Source of the DNA: Acetofilamentum sp.
Lineage (GTDB): Bacteria; Bacteroidota; Bacteroidia; Bacteroidales; DYOH01
Assembly: GCA_020720625.1 (NCBI GenBank)
Contig: DYOH01000001.1
Location: 1-64,000 of the forward strand
DNA: 64,000 nucleotides
Reading direction: 5' to 3'
Shown here: positions 13,454 to 21,688 of the stretch, one piece after another
Position numbering within the stretch: position 1 is the first letter of the stretch
Layout: the number at the start of each line of letters is the position of its first letter
Program-made: the position numbers and the translations under genes
Notes under the pieces: generated by a model
What the model was told of the DNA's origin: nothing
Databases searched by the model: none
What the model saw: only the letters and a program-made list of their open reading frames with translations

Positions 13454-14036
13454 TTGTGCTCAATTTAATACTTTGTATAATCACGCCGGCTTGTGCTATT
13501 GATTTTGCCATGGACAAAAATCCATGATTCTTCATAATTATAAAGTTGTTATTATCAATCACTTCAAGAACTTCATTCACCAAAGCTAAGCTACCATATT
13601 CTTGTTCGTTTTTGGTCTGTACAAAACCAAATTGCGTTGCCAGAGATATTAAATCTGGCCAATGGCCATGAAAAATAGCCATTACATCTGGTCGTTGAGC
13701 ATAAATGCTAAAATGCAGCATGCTTTCCGAAGATGGTTCCTTTTTTCCAAAAACCACAATTTTTTTTTCGGCCAGAAACACATTTTCAACCAGAACGAAA
13801 TCATCCGATTTTAAATTTTCCAAATCGGTACTTGTTGCCGTAATGATAAACTGTTTGCCCATTTCAGAAAGGCGAAAGCTTATATTTCCACTCGAACCAC
13901 CGGGGTATTTGGGCGCCATCCGATGCTCAGACAAATATTTTCCCCAATAGATAAGCTCGTCTGTGCGTTTAATATATTCAAAACGCTCACCCAAAAATTT
14001 GGTCTCAAACTTGGTTCCGCTGTATATTTCAGACAT
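13425..14036 (-). CDS. Class II aldolase/adducin family protein, MtnB- or Ald2-like
   Basis: 203 residues from ATG 14034-14036; a longer frame would add 12 residues but overlap mtnA further. Visible motifs: GGSSGNISFR (phosphate-binding loop), SSESMLHF (catalytic Glu region), AIFHGHW (two zinc His) and MKNHGFLSM (third His). Overlapping mtnA by eight bases, it probably acts on the MtnA product. Two known roles fit: MtnB dehydratase of methionine salvage, or the aldolase of the DHAP shunt that splits the ketose phosphate to dihydroxyacetone phosphate and an aldehyde. No mtnC, D or E lies nearby, which leans towards the aldolase; the sequence alone does not decide. Confidence 0.8.
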   Translation of the reverse strand: MSEIYSGTKFETKFLGERFEYIKRTDELIYWGKYLSEHRMAPKYPGGSSGNISFRLSEMGKQFIITATSTDLENLKSDDFVLVENVFLAEKKIVVFGKKEPSSESMLHFSIYAQRPDVMAIFHGHWPDLISLATQFGFVQTKNEQEYGSLALVNEVLEVIDNNNFIIMKNHGFLSMAKSIAQAGVIIQSIKLSTITQLENPDA

Positions 14037-15069
14037 TCTTAAATAGCTTATTAATAGATTGATAATCTGCATTAATGATGCCCACTTCGGTAATAATTCC
14101 GCTAATTAATTCGGCCGGACTAACATCAAAAGCCGGATTCAGCGCGGGAGAACCTGGGTTGGCAAGCAAAATGGTTTCGCTAATATTTTTTTCGTTTGGT
14201 CCGGTGGCATATAGTACCTCATTCTGATTTCTAAATTCAATGGGAATATCCTTGCCTGTAGCACAGTGAATATCGAAAGTTGCTTTTGGAGCTGCCACAT
14301 AGAAAGGAATACCGAAATGCCTGGCTAAAATAGCCTTTTCGAGCGTTCCGATTTTGTTGGCTACATCGCCGTTGGCCGCAATTCGGTCGGCACCCACAAT
14401 CATTATATCAATATTGCCCTTCTGCATGAAAAATGCAGTTGCGTTATCGGCAATAATGTAATGCTCAATTCCTTCGTTATATAATTCCCAGGCAGTTAAT
14501 CTCGCTCCCTGACTCCTTGGCCTGGTTTCGTCTACAAACACTTTTAGCTTTTTGCCTTGTCGGGATGCTTCGTAAATAGGGGCAAGCGCAGTTCCGTAAT
14601 CTGTAAAAGCCAGCCAACCGGCGTTGCAATGGGTAGCTACCGAATAATTGTTTAATATTAATTCAGCACCATATTCGCCGATGGCTTTAGACGCATTACT
14701 ATCTTGACTACAAATTAATTGAGCCAATTCAAGAGCATCAATATGATTTTGTGCATTCTCGGCAACAAATTTTGTGGCGTAAAATAAATTTTGTGCTGTT
14801 GGGCGCATAGATTCAATAAATCTGCGGGCATTATCTATTTGGTTCCAATCCGGAAAATGCTCAATAAAAGCCTGTGCCATGGCCAGTGCAGCAGTGCAAC
14901 CAATGGCTCCTGCACCTCGCACTATCATATCTCTAATGGCATAAGCAGTTTCAACATAGTTATGGCATGTATGTATTTTAAAATCAAAGGGAAGTAAATT
15001 TTGGTGAATCATTTTTACGTGCTTTCCTTCGCTCCAAACCGTTTTAAAATGTTTTCCGTTTACCAGCAT
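14029..15069 (-). CDS. mtnA: S-methyl-5-thioribose-1-phosphate isomerase
   Basis: 346 residues from ATG 15067-15069, the usual MtnA length. The frame extends 14 codons upstream without family similarity. Signature segments: IRDMIVRGAGAIGCTAA near the N-terminus, THCNAGWLAF with the catalytic Cys, VDETRPRSQGARLTAWELY, and VGADRIAANGDVANKIGT with the catalytic Asp. The enzyme converts 5-methylthioribose-1-phosphate (and the 5-deoxyribose analogue in some organisms) to the ribulose form, consuming SAM by-products. The downstream gene overlaps by eight bases and encodes a class II aldolase-family enzyme. Confidence 0.95.
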   Translation of the reverse strand: MLVNGKHFKTVWSEGKHVKMIHQNLLPFDFKIHTCHNYVETAYAIRDMIVRGAGAIGCTAALAMAQAFIEHFPDWNQIDNARRFIESMRPTAQNLFYATKFVAENAQNHIDALELAQLICSQDSNASKAIGEYGAELILNNYSVATHCNAGWLAFTDYGTALAPIYEASRQGKKLKVFVDETRPRSQGARLTAWELYNEGIEHYIIADNATAFFMQKGNIDIMIVGADRIAANGDVANKIGTLEKAILARHFGIPFYVAAPKATFDIHCATGKDIPIEFRNQNEVLYATGPNEKNISETILLANPGSPALNPAFDVSPAELISGIITEVGIINADYQSINKLFKNV

Positions 15070-15085
15070 TGTATTTGTTTTAGTC

Positions 15086-15093
15086 CAAAAATA
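15086..15093 (-). promoter_or_regulatory. Candidate -7 box for mtnA
   Basis: The minus strand reads TATTTTTG, matching TAnnTTTG, 16 bases upstream of the mtnA ATG. A TTTG at 15109-15112 gives a 15-base spacer, shorter than the consensus. Confidence 0.4.
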
Positions 15094-15212
15094 GTAAAAA
15101 TATTCTATCAAATAAAACTCCAGTCTGCAAGGATTTTTATACTAAAGTTATTAAATTGGCCACTTAAATTTTTTCGAATATTTAGCCCAAATATCAATAT
15201 AATTAATTCAAA

Positions 15213-15944
15213 ATGGAAAAATCACAGGTAGCAGTAGCTTTTTCGCCTGCTTTGTTTGATGCTTATTACACCGAAAATGTGGTAATTGTAGTAATAGATG
15301 CCATAAGAATGAGTGCCAGCATAATAACTGCTTTGGCAAATGGCGCAGAAGAAATATTGCCAGTTGCAGGCCTGGAAGAAACGCTTAAATATAAACCACA
15401 AGGATATCTTATTGGTGGCGAGAGAGATACTTATAAGGTGGAAGGATTTGATTTTGGGAACTCTCCGGAATCATTTAAAACCGAAAAGGTAAACGGACAG
15501 AAAATAGCATTATCTACCACAAATGGTACCCAAGTTCTTGATTTGATTATGAGTAAGAAAAGTTCAAATGACCGGGTTTTTATCGGAAGTTTTTTAAATG
15601 CAAGGTATTTAGCCCAATATATAGGCGATTTAAATCAAAACGTACTTATTCAGTGTTCCGGTTGGAAAAATACAATTTGCACCGAAGATGTGCTTGCAGC
15701 AGGCTACATAACCGAATTGTTGGTGGCCGCCGGAAACCATTATGTTTGGCGCGATTCTGCATTTTTGGCCAATGCGCTATACAAGGCTGCATCTTTAGAT
15801 TTAGTGCAATATGTTTATGATGCATCGCCGCGTTTATTGTCGAAAAAGGATTATTTACACAATGATATCCTTTATTGTCTTGAAAAAGATAAATTTTCTG
15901 TTTTGCCGGAACTGATTGGGCGTAAAATTAAATTAACTAAATAA
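15213..15944 (+). CDS. comB: 2-phosphosulfolactate phosphatase family protein (ComB)
   Basis: 243 residues. ComB family segments: VVIDAIRMSASIITALANGA near residues 26-45, YLIGGERD, ALSTTNGTQVLDL near 90-100, and CSGW...CTEDVLAAGYI near 147-165. The characterised reaction is dephosphorylation of 2-phosphosulfolactate to sulfolactate in archaeal coenzyme M synthesis. No other coenzyme M gene is nearby, so the role here is open; bacterial homologues may feed sulfonate metabolism. The gene stands alone, divergent from mtnA. Confidence 0.85.
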   Translation: MEKSQVAVAFSPALFDAYYTENVVIVVIDAIRMSASIITALANGAEEILPVAGLEETLKYKPQGYLIGGERDTYKVEGFDFGNSPESFKTEKVNGQKIALSTTNGTQVLDLIMSKKSSNDRVFIGSFLNARYLAQYIGDLNQNVLIQCSGWKNTICTEDVLAAGYITELLVAAGNHYVWRDSAFLANALYKAASLDLVQYVYDASPRLLSKKDYLHNDILYCLEKDKFSVLPELIGRKIKLTK

Positions 15945-16298
15945 AAAATCTGATATTTTTTATTTAAAATTTGTGCGGACAAATTAGCTGCAAAACAAGC
16001 GAATAGCATTGATTGATAAGTTATTCGGTTATTTTTTAGTACATTATATGCATGTTGATAATTTCATCAAAATGGTGGAAACATTGTGGATAAATTGTGG
16101 ATAAGCTGGCATAATATTTTGTTTTTAATTGCCAAGTAATTGAATAATAAATATTTATTTTTGCTTTATATAATGCAAACAAGTACTGCAAACGATGTTT
16201 ATTATTTTTTGGGAAAATACGATATTAAAAGATAAGAATTATACTATCTTTGCTGAACAAAAGGAAAATTATAATCATAACAAATAAACTGATATCGA
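15945..16298. other. AT-rich intergenic region with DnaA boxes upstream of dnaN
   Basis: No gene in these 354 bases. Two perfect DnaA boxes, TGTGGATAA, lie in the same orientation at 16085-16093 and 16096-16104 (11-base period), with a one-mismatch copy at 16053-16061. A very AT-rich run follows at about 16135-16175, as in a DNA-unwinding element. This is compatible with a replication origin or with DnaA control of dnaN. dnaA is not in the window. Confidence 0.5.
16245..16252 (+). promoter_or_regulatory. Candidate -7 box of the dnaN promoter
   Basis: TATCTTTG matches the Bacteroidota -7 consensus and lies 46 bases before the dnaN ATG. No clear TTTG is present 19-21 bp upstream. Confidence 0.5.
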
Positions 16299-17426
16299 AT
16301 GAAATTCATTGTTTCAAGTACCGAGTTGTTAAAACATCTGCAAGCAGCTGGAAAAGCCATTTCCAGCCGCAATACTTTGCCTATTTTGGATAATTACCTG
16401 TTTAAGCTTTCAGCTAACGAATTGGTTATTACAGCTTCCGATCTGGAATCTACCATTATCACCAAAATGATACTCGAAAATGTAGATGGAGAAGGAATTA
16501 TTGCGATAGAGGCCAAGCGATTGAATGATATTCTGAAAGAATTTCCTGAACAACCGCTTACCTTTGATATAAATCTGGAAAATTTGGCCGTGGATATTAT
16601 TTCTGAAAATGGTAAATATTCGGTTGTTGGTCTTCCTGGCGAAGATTATCCTAAAGTGCAGGATGTTAGTCCCGAAAATGCTACAAAAATCGATCTCGAC
16701 GGATTGGTTATGTACAAAGGGATTACCAAGACTTTGTTTGCAGCCTCTACCGACGAGTTACGCCCGGTTATGACAGGCGTTTTTATTAAAATAAATCAGG
16801 CCGGATTAACCTTTGTCGCCTCCGATTCTCATAAATTGGTTCGCTATTTGCGCCGCGATGTAAATTCATCTACCGAGGCATCATTTATACTCCCATCAAA
16901 ACCTGGAAATTTACTCAAAGGCTTATTACCAAAAGCCGATGGTAACATGCACATAGAGTTTGATAAAAAAAATGCCATATTTAGTTTCGAAAACTTTACC
17001 TTGGTAGCGCGATTAATAGAAGGTGAATATCCTAATTATGAGTCTGTTATTCCTCAGAATAATGATAAGGTGTTACTGGTAGATCGCGTAGATTTATATA
17101 ATTCACTGCGCAGGGTTTCAGTTTTCTCAAATCAGGCGAGCAATTTGGTAAGGTTAAAACTTGCCGGAAACCAAATGATTGTTACCGCTCAGGATATTGA
17201 TTTTGCAATTTCGGCATACGAAAGGTTAAATTGCCAATTTGATGGTGAAGATATGGAGATAGGGTTTAAATCGGCCTTTTTAATTGAGATACTCAACAAT
17301 CTTAATTCAGTAGAGATAAAAGCAGAGTTATCGGAGCCAGGAAAAGCCGGATTATTTTTCCCTTATGAAAAAGATTCGGAAGACGAAGATATCTTGATGC
17401 TATTAATGCCAATAATGGTGAAATAG
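16299..17426 (+). CDS. dnaN: DNA polymerase III beta subunit (sliding clamp)
   Basis: 375 residues, the standard DnaN length. MKFIVSSTELLKHLQAAGKAISSRNTLPILDNYLF and the three repeated clamp domains are recognisable, with VASDSHKLVRY in the middle domain and the C-terminal LLMPIMVK matching the usual protein-binding tail. It forms the ring that holds polymerase III on DNA. It is monocistronic between DnaA boxes upstream and a strong terminator downstream; dnaA and recF are absent from its neighbourhood. Confidence 0.97.
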   Translation: MKFIVSSTELLKHLQAAGKAISSRNTLPILDNYLFKLSANELVITASDLESTIITKMILENVDGEGIIAIEAKRLNDILKEFPEQPLTFDINLENLAVDIISENGKYSVVGLPGEDYPKVQDVSPENATKIDLDGLVMYKGITKTLFAASTDELRPVMTGVFIKINQAGLTFVASDSHKLVRYLRRDVNSSTEASFILPSKPGNLLKGLLPKADGNMHIEFDKKNAIFSFENFTLVARLIEGEYPNYESVIPQNNDKVLLVDRVDLYNSLRRVSVFSNQASNLVRLKLAGNQMIVTAQDIDFAISAYERLNCQFDGEDMEIGFKSAFLIEILNNLNSVEIKAELSEPGKAGLFFPYEKDSEDEDILMLLMPIMVK

Positions 17427-17450
17427 AACATATTGAAAAATAAAATAGTT

Positions 17451-17479
17451 AAAAGGCCGGATACAAATCCGGCCTTTTT
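17451..17479 (+). terminator. Rho-independent terminator of dnaN
   Basis: Perfect 12-bp stem (17451-17462 / 17467-17478) with a GC core (GGCCGG), four-base loop and T run, 24 bases after the dnaN stop. Confidence 0.9.
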
Positions 17480-17485
17480 GCTTAA

Positions 17486-17568
17486 TTGATAGCAATATGT
17501 TTTATAAACTATCAAATTGTAAGAAGAAAACGTTTTCGGTATTTTAAATTTACTCGAAATTGAGTAAA
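17486..17568. promoter_or_regulatory. Two inverted repeats upstream of the dehydrogenase gene
   Basis: TTGATAG/CTATCAA arms at 17486-17492 and 17509-17515, and TTTACTC/GAGTAAA arms at 17549-17555 and 17562-17568. The second pair has operator-like spacing and ends 35 bases before the next start codon. Regulator unknown. Confidence 0.3.
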
Positions 17569-17603
17569 ATTGTAACAAAATTAACCAAACAAAATATTAT
17601 AAT

Positions 17604-18803
17604 ATGGCTAAAAGAACAATTGTAACCCTGCCCGGCGACGGTATCGGAAAAGCGGTACTCGACGAAACGCTTCGCGTATTGGATGCTGCCGGCTTTGAAG
17701 CCGAATATGTAGAAGGCGATATAGGATGGGAATTTTGGTGTAAGGAAGGAAATCCGCTGCCTCAGAGAACAATAGATTTAATCGAAAAACATAAAATTGC
17801 CCTTTTCGGAGCCATCACATCAAAACCCAAAGACGAAGCTTATTCGGAGTTAGCTCCTGAATTAAAAGACAAAGCTTTGGTATATAGCAGCCCGATTGTT
17901 GGCCTCCGTCAGCATTTTGGTTTGGATATTTGTGCTCGTCCATGTAAAACTTATAAAGGAAATCCGCTGAATTTTATTCGTCGCAGTGCTGAAAACGAAA
18001 TAGAAGAGCCATTGGTTGATGTTGTAATTTATCGTCAGAATACCGAGGGCTTATACGGTGGAGTAGAGTGGGCGAGTCCCAAAGGAATAGTCTACGATGC
18101 TCTGATGTCGCACCCCAAGTTTAAACAAAATTTTGGAAAAGTTCCTTCAGAAGAGATTGCCGTATCGACCCGTATTTTTACTAAAAACGCTACAGAGCGA
18201 ATATTAAAAGCCGCCTTTGAACATGCCCGCAAATATGGCTATAAATCGGTAACAGTTTGCGAAAAACCCAACGTTATACGCGAAACATCTGGTATGATGT
18301 ACAAAATGGCCAAGGAAATGCAAAAAACAGCGTATGCAGAAATTGAGCTTTGGAATACCAATATTGATGCACAAATGATGTGGCTAACAAAAAATCCGGA
18401 GGATTATGGTGTAATTGTGGCCGGAAATATGTTTGGAGATATTGCCTCCGACGGATTTGCCGGATTAATCGGTGGACTTGGATTTGCGTGTAGCGCCCAA
18501 TACAATCCAGATTCCGGAATTGGCGTTTTTGAACCTACACACGGTTCTGCACCTAAATATGCCGAATTTGAAACATCGATTGTAAATCCGATAGCCATGA
18601 TAGAATCTGCCTGTATGATGCTCGATTATATTGATGAGCATGATATGGCTTCAAAAATTCGCAATGCAGTAGCCGATGTAATAATAGAGGGAAAAGTACG
18701 CACGTATGATATGCTTAAAATGCGTGGAAAGCAAGATGTTATTCATCAGGGAGCTGCATCTACCAAACAAATGGCCGATGCCGTAATCGCAAAACTGAAA
18801 TAA
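17604..18803 (+). CDS. Isocitrate/isopropylmalate dehydrogenase family enzyme, probably isocitrate dehydrogenase
   Basis: 399 residues. Family motifs: TLPGDGIGKAV at the N-terminus, VGLRQHFGLDICARPCK (substrate arginines), VIYRQNTEGLYGGVEW, VTVCEKPNV, the Asp-rich DAQMMWLTKNPEDYGVIVAGNMFGDIASD metal site and EPTHGSAPKYA. It performs NAD(P)-linked oxidative decarboxylation of a beta-hydroxyacid. No leu genes flank it, so a TCA-cycle isocitrate dehydrogenase is preferred to isopropylmalate dehydrogenase. Coenzyme preference cannot be read safely. One base separates it from the HD-domain gene downstream. Confidence 0.8.
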   Translation: MAKRTIVTLPGDGIGKAVLDETLRVLDAAGFEAEYVEGDIGWEFWCKEGNPLPQRTIDLIEKHKIALFGAITSKPKDEAYSELAPELKDKALVYSSPIVGLRQHFGLDICARPCKTYKGNPLNFIRRSAENEIEEPLVDVVIYRQNTEGLYGGVEWASPKGIVYDALMSHPKFKQNFGKVPSEEIAVSTRIFTKNATERILKAAFEHARKYGYKSVTVCEKPNVIRETSGMMYKMAKEMQKTAYAEIELWNTNIDAQMMWLTKNPEDYGVIVAGNMFGDIASDGFAGLIGGLGFACSAQYNPDSGIGVFEPTHGSAPKYAEFETSIVNPIAMIESACMMLDYIDEHDMASKIRNAVADVIIEGKVRTYDMLKMRGKQDVIHQGAASTKQMADAVIAKLK

Positions 18804-18804
18804 A

Positions 18805-19353
18805 ATGAATCAGGATGTATTAATGCTGTGGGGTGAAGAGCTTGGCTGGATTCAGAACAATGAATTGAGGCAACAAGTACATGATACATGGCTACTTGCC
18901 CTGGAAAAAAGTGTACTCAAAGCCGAAGATTTAGTTAGGATACCCTTTAGCTTGCTAGTACCCGGTTTAAAAGTAAGCTTTATGGACCACAAAAGAGCAG
19001 TGGTGCATATTGCAAAAGATGCCGGATTACAGATGAATAAATTCTTTGAGAAAGATTTGCCTGTAAATATGGATGTGCTTATTGCCGGAGCTATATTGGC
19101 CGATGTGGGCAAACTGCTCGAATACGAGCTAAACGAAAAGGGCGAAGCCGTGCAGGGTATGTATGGAAAGTACCTTCGACATCCGTTCTCGGGAGTATCA
19201 TTGGCTGAGCAATGCGGGGTGCCGGCTCAAGTGTGCCATATTATTGCAGCCCATGCACACGAAGGCGACCTGGTGGTGCGTTCTACAGAGGCTTATGTGG
19301 TGCACCATATTGATTTTATGACATTTTTACCTTTCAAAAGCAGATTAAAATAA
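18805..19353 (+). CDS. HD-domain (HDIG-like) phosphohydrolase
   Basis: 182 residues, starting one base after the dehydrogenase stop, so almost certainly cotranscribed. HD ligands: FMDHKRAVVHI near residue 60, GAILADVGKLLEYE near 98-111 (Ala-Asp replaces the canonical His-Asp pair), LRHPFSGVSLAEQ near 125-137, and IIAAHAHEGD near 148-157. The changed His-Asp pair may alter metal binding. Substrate unknown. The link to the dehydrogenase is only positional. A strong terminator follows at 19360. Confidence 0.75.
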   Translation: MNQDVLMLWGEELGWIQNNELRQQVHDTWLLALEKSVLKAEDLVRIPFSLLVPGLKVSFMDHKRAVVHIAKDAGLQMNKFFEKDLPVNMDVLIAGAILADVGKLLEYELNEKGEAVQGMYGKYLRHPFSGVSLAEQCGVPAQVCHIIAAHAHEGDLVVRSTEAYVVHHIDFMTFLPFKSRLK

Positions 19354-19359
19354 AATACT

Positions 19360-19389
19360 AAGGCAGCATTCTATCCGGAATGCTGCCTT
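19360..19389 (+). terminator. Rho-independent terminator after the HD-domain gene
   Basis: Perfect 12-bp stem (19360-19371 / 19378-19389), six-base loop, followed by a T-rich tail; begins seven bases past the stop. Confidence 0.88.
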
Positions 19390-19428
19390 TCTTTTGTAAA
19401 CTCCGTTTACCTGCTCTACAAACTAAGC

Positions 19429-19833
19429 TTAGTTTTGCATTTTTGTCAAAGTAATTTTTACTCTGGTTTCGCCCTCTTCAATCGAAAAAACCATTGTTGT
19501 ATTGTCAATTTGTTCAATAAAGAGTGTTCCTGCTTGATTTTCGCTTTTCAGATTGAGTAAAGTACCTTCGTTATTTATAAACCATTCGCCGGTTTCGGTT
19601 GTTGCGGCAAATCCATCTCTGAGAAATGTTTTGTCTTCGAGCAAAATTAACCGGAATCTCGATTTTAGATTACTGATATCGGTATTATATTCGGGCGAAA
19701 TCACTTCGTTGGTTTCGTAGTTTTGCATTCGCCAGTTTCCAACAAATAATGCTTCTTTTTCGCTCAACCCATTTTTGCAAGCACCAAAACCTGCTAAAAT
19801 GCTAATTAATAGATAAAAATATAAATTTTTCAT
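19429..19833 (-). CDS. Small lipoprotein, lipocalin-like
   Basis: 134 residues from ATG 19831-19833. The N-terminus MKNLYFYLLISILAGFGACKNG has a lipobox with Cys near residue 19. The mature part, FVGNWRMQNYETNE...LLEDKTFLRDG...GEWFINNEGTLLNLKS...VKITLTK, has the strand pattern of lipocalin-like domains in Bacteroidota lipoproteins. Ligand unknown. It lies 21 bases after rfbD and is probably the last gene of that operon. Confidence 0.7.
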   Translation of the reverse strand: MKNLYFYLLISILAGFGACKNGLSEKEALFVGNWRMQNYETNEVISPEYNTDISNLKSRFRLILLEDKTFLRDGFAATTETGEWFINNEGTLLNLKSENQAGTLFIEQIDNTTMVFSIEEGETRVKITLTKMQN

Positions 19834-19854
19834 TTTCAAATATTTGTTAATTAT

Positions 19855-20724
19855 TTAAACTAATTCATTTAAGCAAAGAAGCAAACTATCTTTCCAATGC
19901 GGAATTTTTATGTCAAAAGTTTTTTTTACTTTAGATTTGTCGAGTACACTGAAGTATGGCCTTGGTGCTTTGGCCGGATAATCGGCACTAAGAATAGGTT
20001 CTACCTGGCAACTCAACTTGGCATAATCCATTATTTCTTTGGCAAAGTCGTACCACGAACAAAGCCCTTCGTTGCTGTAGTGATACAATCCTTTTTTGAA
20101 GAAGGATTCATTTTCCGTGGCTTTTTGAATGATATGTAAAATAGCATTTGCTAAATCACGCGCATTTGTTGGAGTTCCAATTTGGTCGAAAACCACATTT
20201 AGTTTGCTGCGTTCTTTTCCTAAGCGAAGCATTGTTTTTACAAAATTGTTTCCAAAAACAGAATAGAGCCAACTTGTTCTAATAATTAAATATTCAGTAG
20301 CAAACTGTTGCACAGCTTCTTCGCCTTCTAGTTTTGTGCATCCATAAGCCGATTTTGGATTTTCGCTATCAAATTCGGTATATGGTCTGTAATGCATACC
20401 ATCGAAAACATAATCAGTAGAAATATGTACTAGTATAGCGTGATATTCGCTAGCCATCTTGGCAAGATTTTCGACTGCTTCAAAATTTATTTTATCGGCC
20501 ATATCCCTGTCATCCTCTGCTTTATCTACGGCAGTATAGGCCGCACAATTAATAATCCATTGGGGTTTATTTTGGCTAAAAAAGAGATTCAGAGCGTTTT
20601 TATCGGTAATATCCAATTCGTTTATATCAGTAAAAATAAAATTGAATTGATTAAACTGATGTGAAAGAAATTGTATTTCACTTCCTAATTGACCCTTACT
20701 ACCCGTAATTAAAATACTTTGCAT
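19855..20724 (-). CDS. rfbD: dTDP-4-dehydrorhamnose reductase
   Basis: 289 residues. NAD(P)-binding loop ITGSKGQLGSEI at the N-terminus, INCAAYTAVDKAEDD, HISTDYVFDG near residue 103, YGCTKLEGE with the catalytic Tyr and Lys, RTSWLYSVFGNNFV and DQIGTPTNARDLA. It performs the last step of dTDP-L-rhamnose synthesis for surface polysaccharide. rfbA, B and C are not beside it. Its ATG overlaps the last base of the upstream stop, so expression is coupled to the decarboxylase. Confidence 0.92.
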   Translation of the reverse strand: MQSILITGSKGQLGSEIQFLSHQFNQFNFIFTDINELDITDKNALNLFFSQNKPQWIINCAAYTAVDKAEDDRDMADKINFEAVENLAKMASEYHAILVHISTDYVFDGMHYRPYTEFDSENPKSAYGCTKLEGEEAVQQFATEYLIIRTSWLYSVFGNNFVKTMLRLGKERSKLNVVFDQIGTPTNARDLANAILHIIQKATENESFFKKGLYHYSNEGLCSWYDFAKEIMDYAKLSCQVEPILSADYPAKAPRPYFSVLDKSKVKKTFDIKIPHWKDSLLLCLNELV

Positions 20725-21665
20725 TATTTATAGAGTTTTTCGGTAAAATAGTTAATCGTTTTGAGCAAACCTTCTTCCAGTTGAACAGATGGTTGCCAAT
20801 TATTAAGCAGCTTTTTAGCCAGCGAAATATCCGGTTGCCTTTGCGTTGGGTCATCCTGTGGTAAAGGTAAAAAAATTAATTTAGATTTTGAATCCGTTAG
20901 TTCAATCACTTTCTGCGCCAACTCAAGAATCGAAAATTCTTCGGGGTTTCCGATATTTACGGGGCCCAAAATGCTATCGTCTGTGTTCATCATTCTAATC
21001 AAGCCTTCAACCAAATCGTCTACATACTGAAAACTACGGGTTTGTGAACCATCTCCATATATGGTAATATCTTTGTTTTCAAGAGCTTGAATAATAAAGT
21101 TTGAAACCACCCGCCCGTCGTTTGGATGCATTCTTGGTCCGTAAGTATTGAAAATGCGCACAATCTTAATTCTTACTTTATTTTGCCAATAATAATTCAT
21201 AAATAGTGATTCAGCCACACGCTTACCTTCGTCGTAGCAGGAGCGCACACCCAGCGGATTTACATGCCCCCAGTAGGATTCCGGTTGCGGATGCACTTCG
21301 GGGTCTCCATATACTTCGCTAGTGGATGCCTGCAAAATTTTGGCTTTGGTTCTTTTAGCCAGTCCGAGCATATTTATAGCGCCCATGACCGATGTTTTTA
21401 TGGTTTTTATAGCATTATACTGATAATGAATGGGAGATGCAGGGCATGCAAGATTGTATATTTCGTCAACTTCGGCATAGTATGGCTGAATAACATCGTG
21501 TCGTACCAATTCGAAAAATGGGTGTTTAAACAGATGACTTACATTTTCTTTGCTACCGGTAAAGTAGTTATCCAGGCAAATTACTTCATTACCATCCATA
21601 AGCAGCCTCTCGGATAAATGAGATCCAATAAATCCTGCTCCGCCGGTGATTAAAATTCTTTTCAT
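20724..21665 (-). CDS. UDP-glucuronate decarboxylase (UDP-xylose synthase type)
   Basis: 313 residues. [17 protein letters not shown] (NAD loop), [65 protein letters not shown] (Tyr-Lys pair), [21 protein letters not shown] and [11 protein letters not shown] are all hallmarks of the UXS family, which converts UDP-glucuronate to UDP-xylose. Related epimerases are less likely given SPIHYQ and the [12 protein letters not shown] segment. It sits between a PorE-like protein (23-base gap) and rfbD (one-base overlap), a small nucleotide-sugar operon. Confidence 0.9.
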   Translation of the reverse strand: MKRILITGGAGFIGSHLSERLLMDGNEVICLDNYFTGSKENVSHLFKHPFFELVRHDVIQPYYAEVDEIYNLACPASPIHYQYNAIKTIKTSVMGAINMLGLAKRTKAKILQASTSEVYGDPEVHPQPESYWGHVNPLGVRSCYDEGKRVAESLFMNYYWQNKVRIKIVRIFNTYGPRMHPNDGRVVSNFIIQALENKDITIYGDGSQTRSFQYVDDLVEGLIRMMNTDDSILGPVNIGNPEEFSILELAQKVIELTDSKSKLIFLPLPQDDPTQRQPDISLAKKLLNNWQPSVQLEEGLLKTINYFTEKLYK

Positions 21666-21688
21666 GCCCTATTTGATAAGTGATTTGT

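Noticed and set aside
16107..16122. Possible sigma-54 promoter (TGGCAT...) upstream of dnaN
   Set aside because: The -12 part lacks TTGC, and a housekeeping-type -7 box lies closer to the gene.
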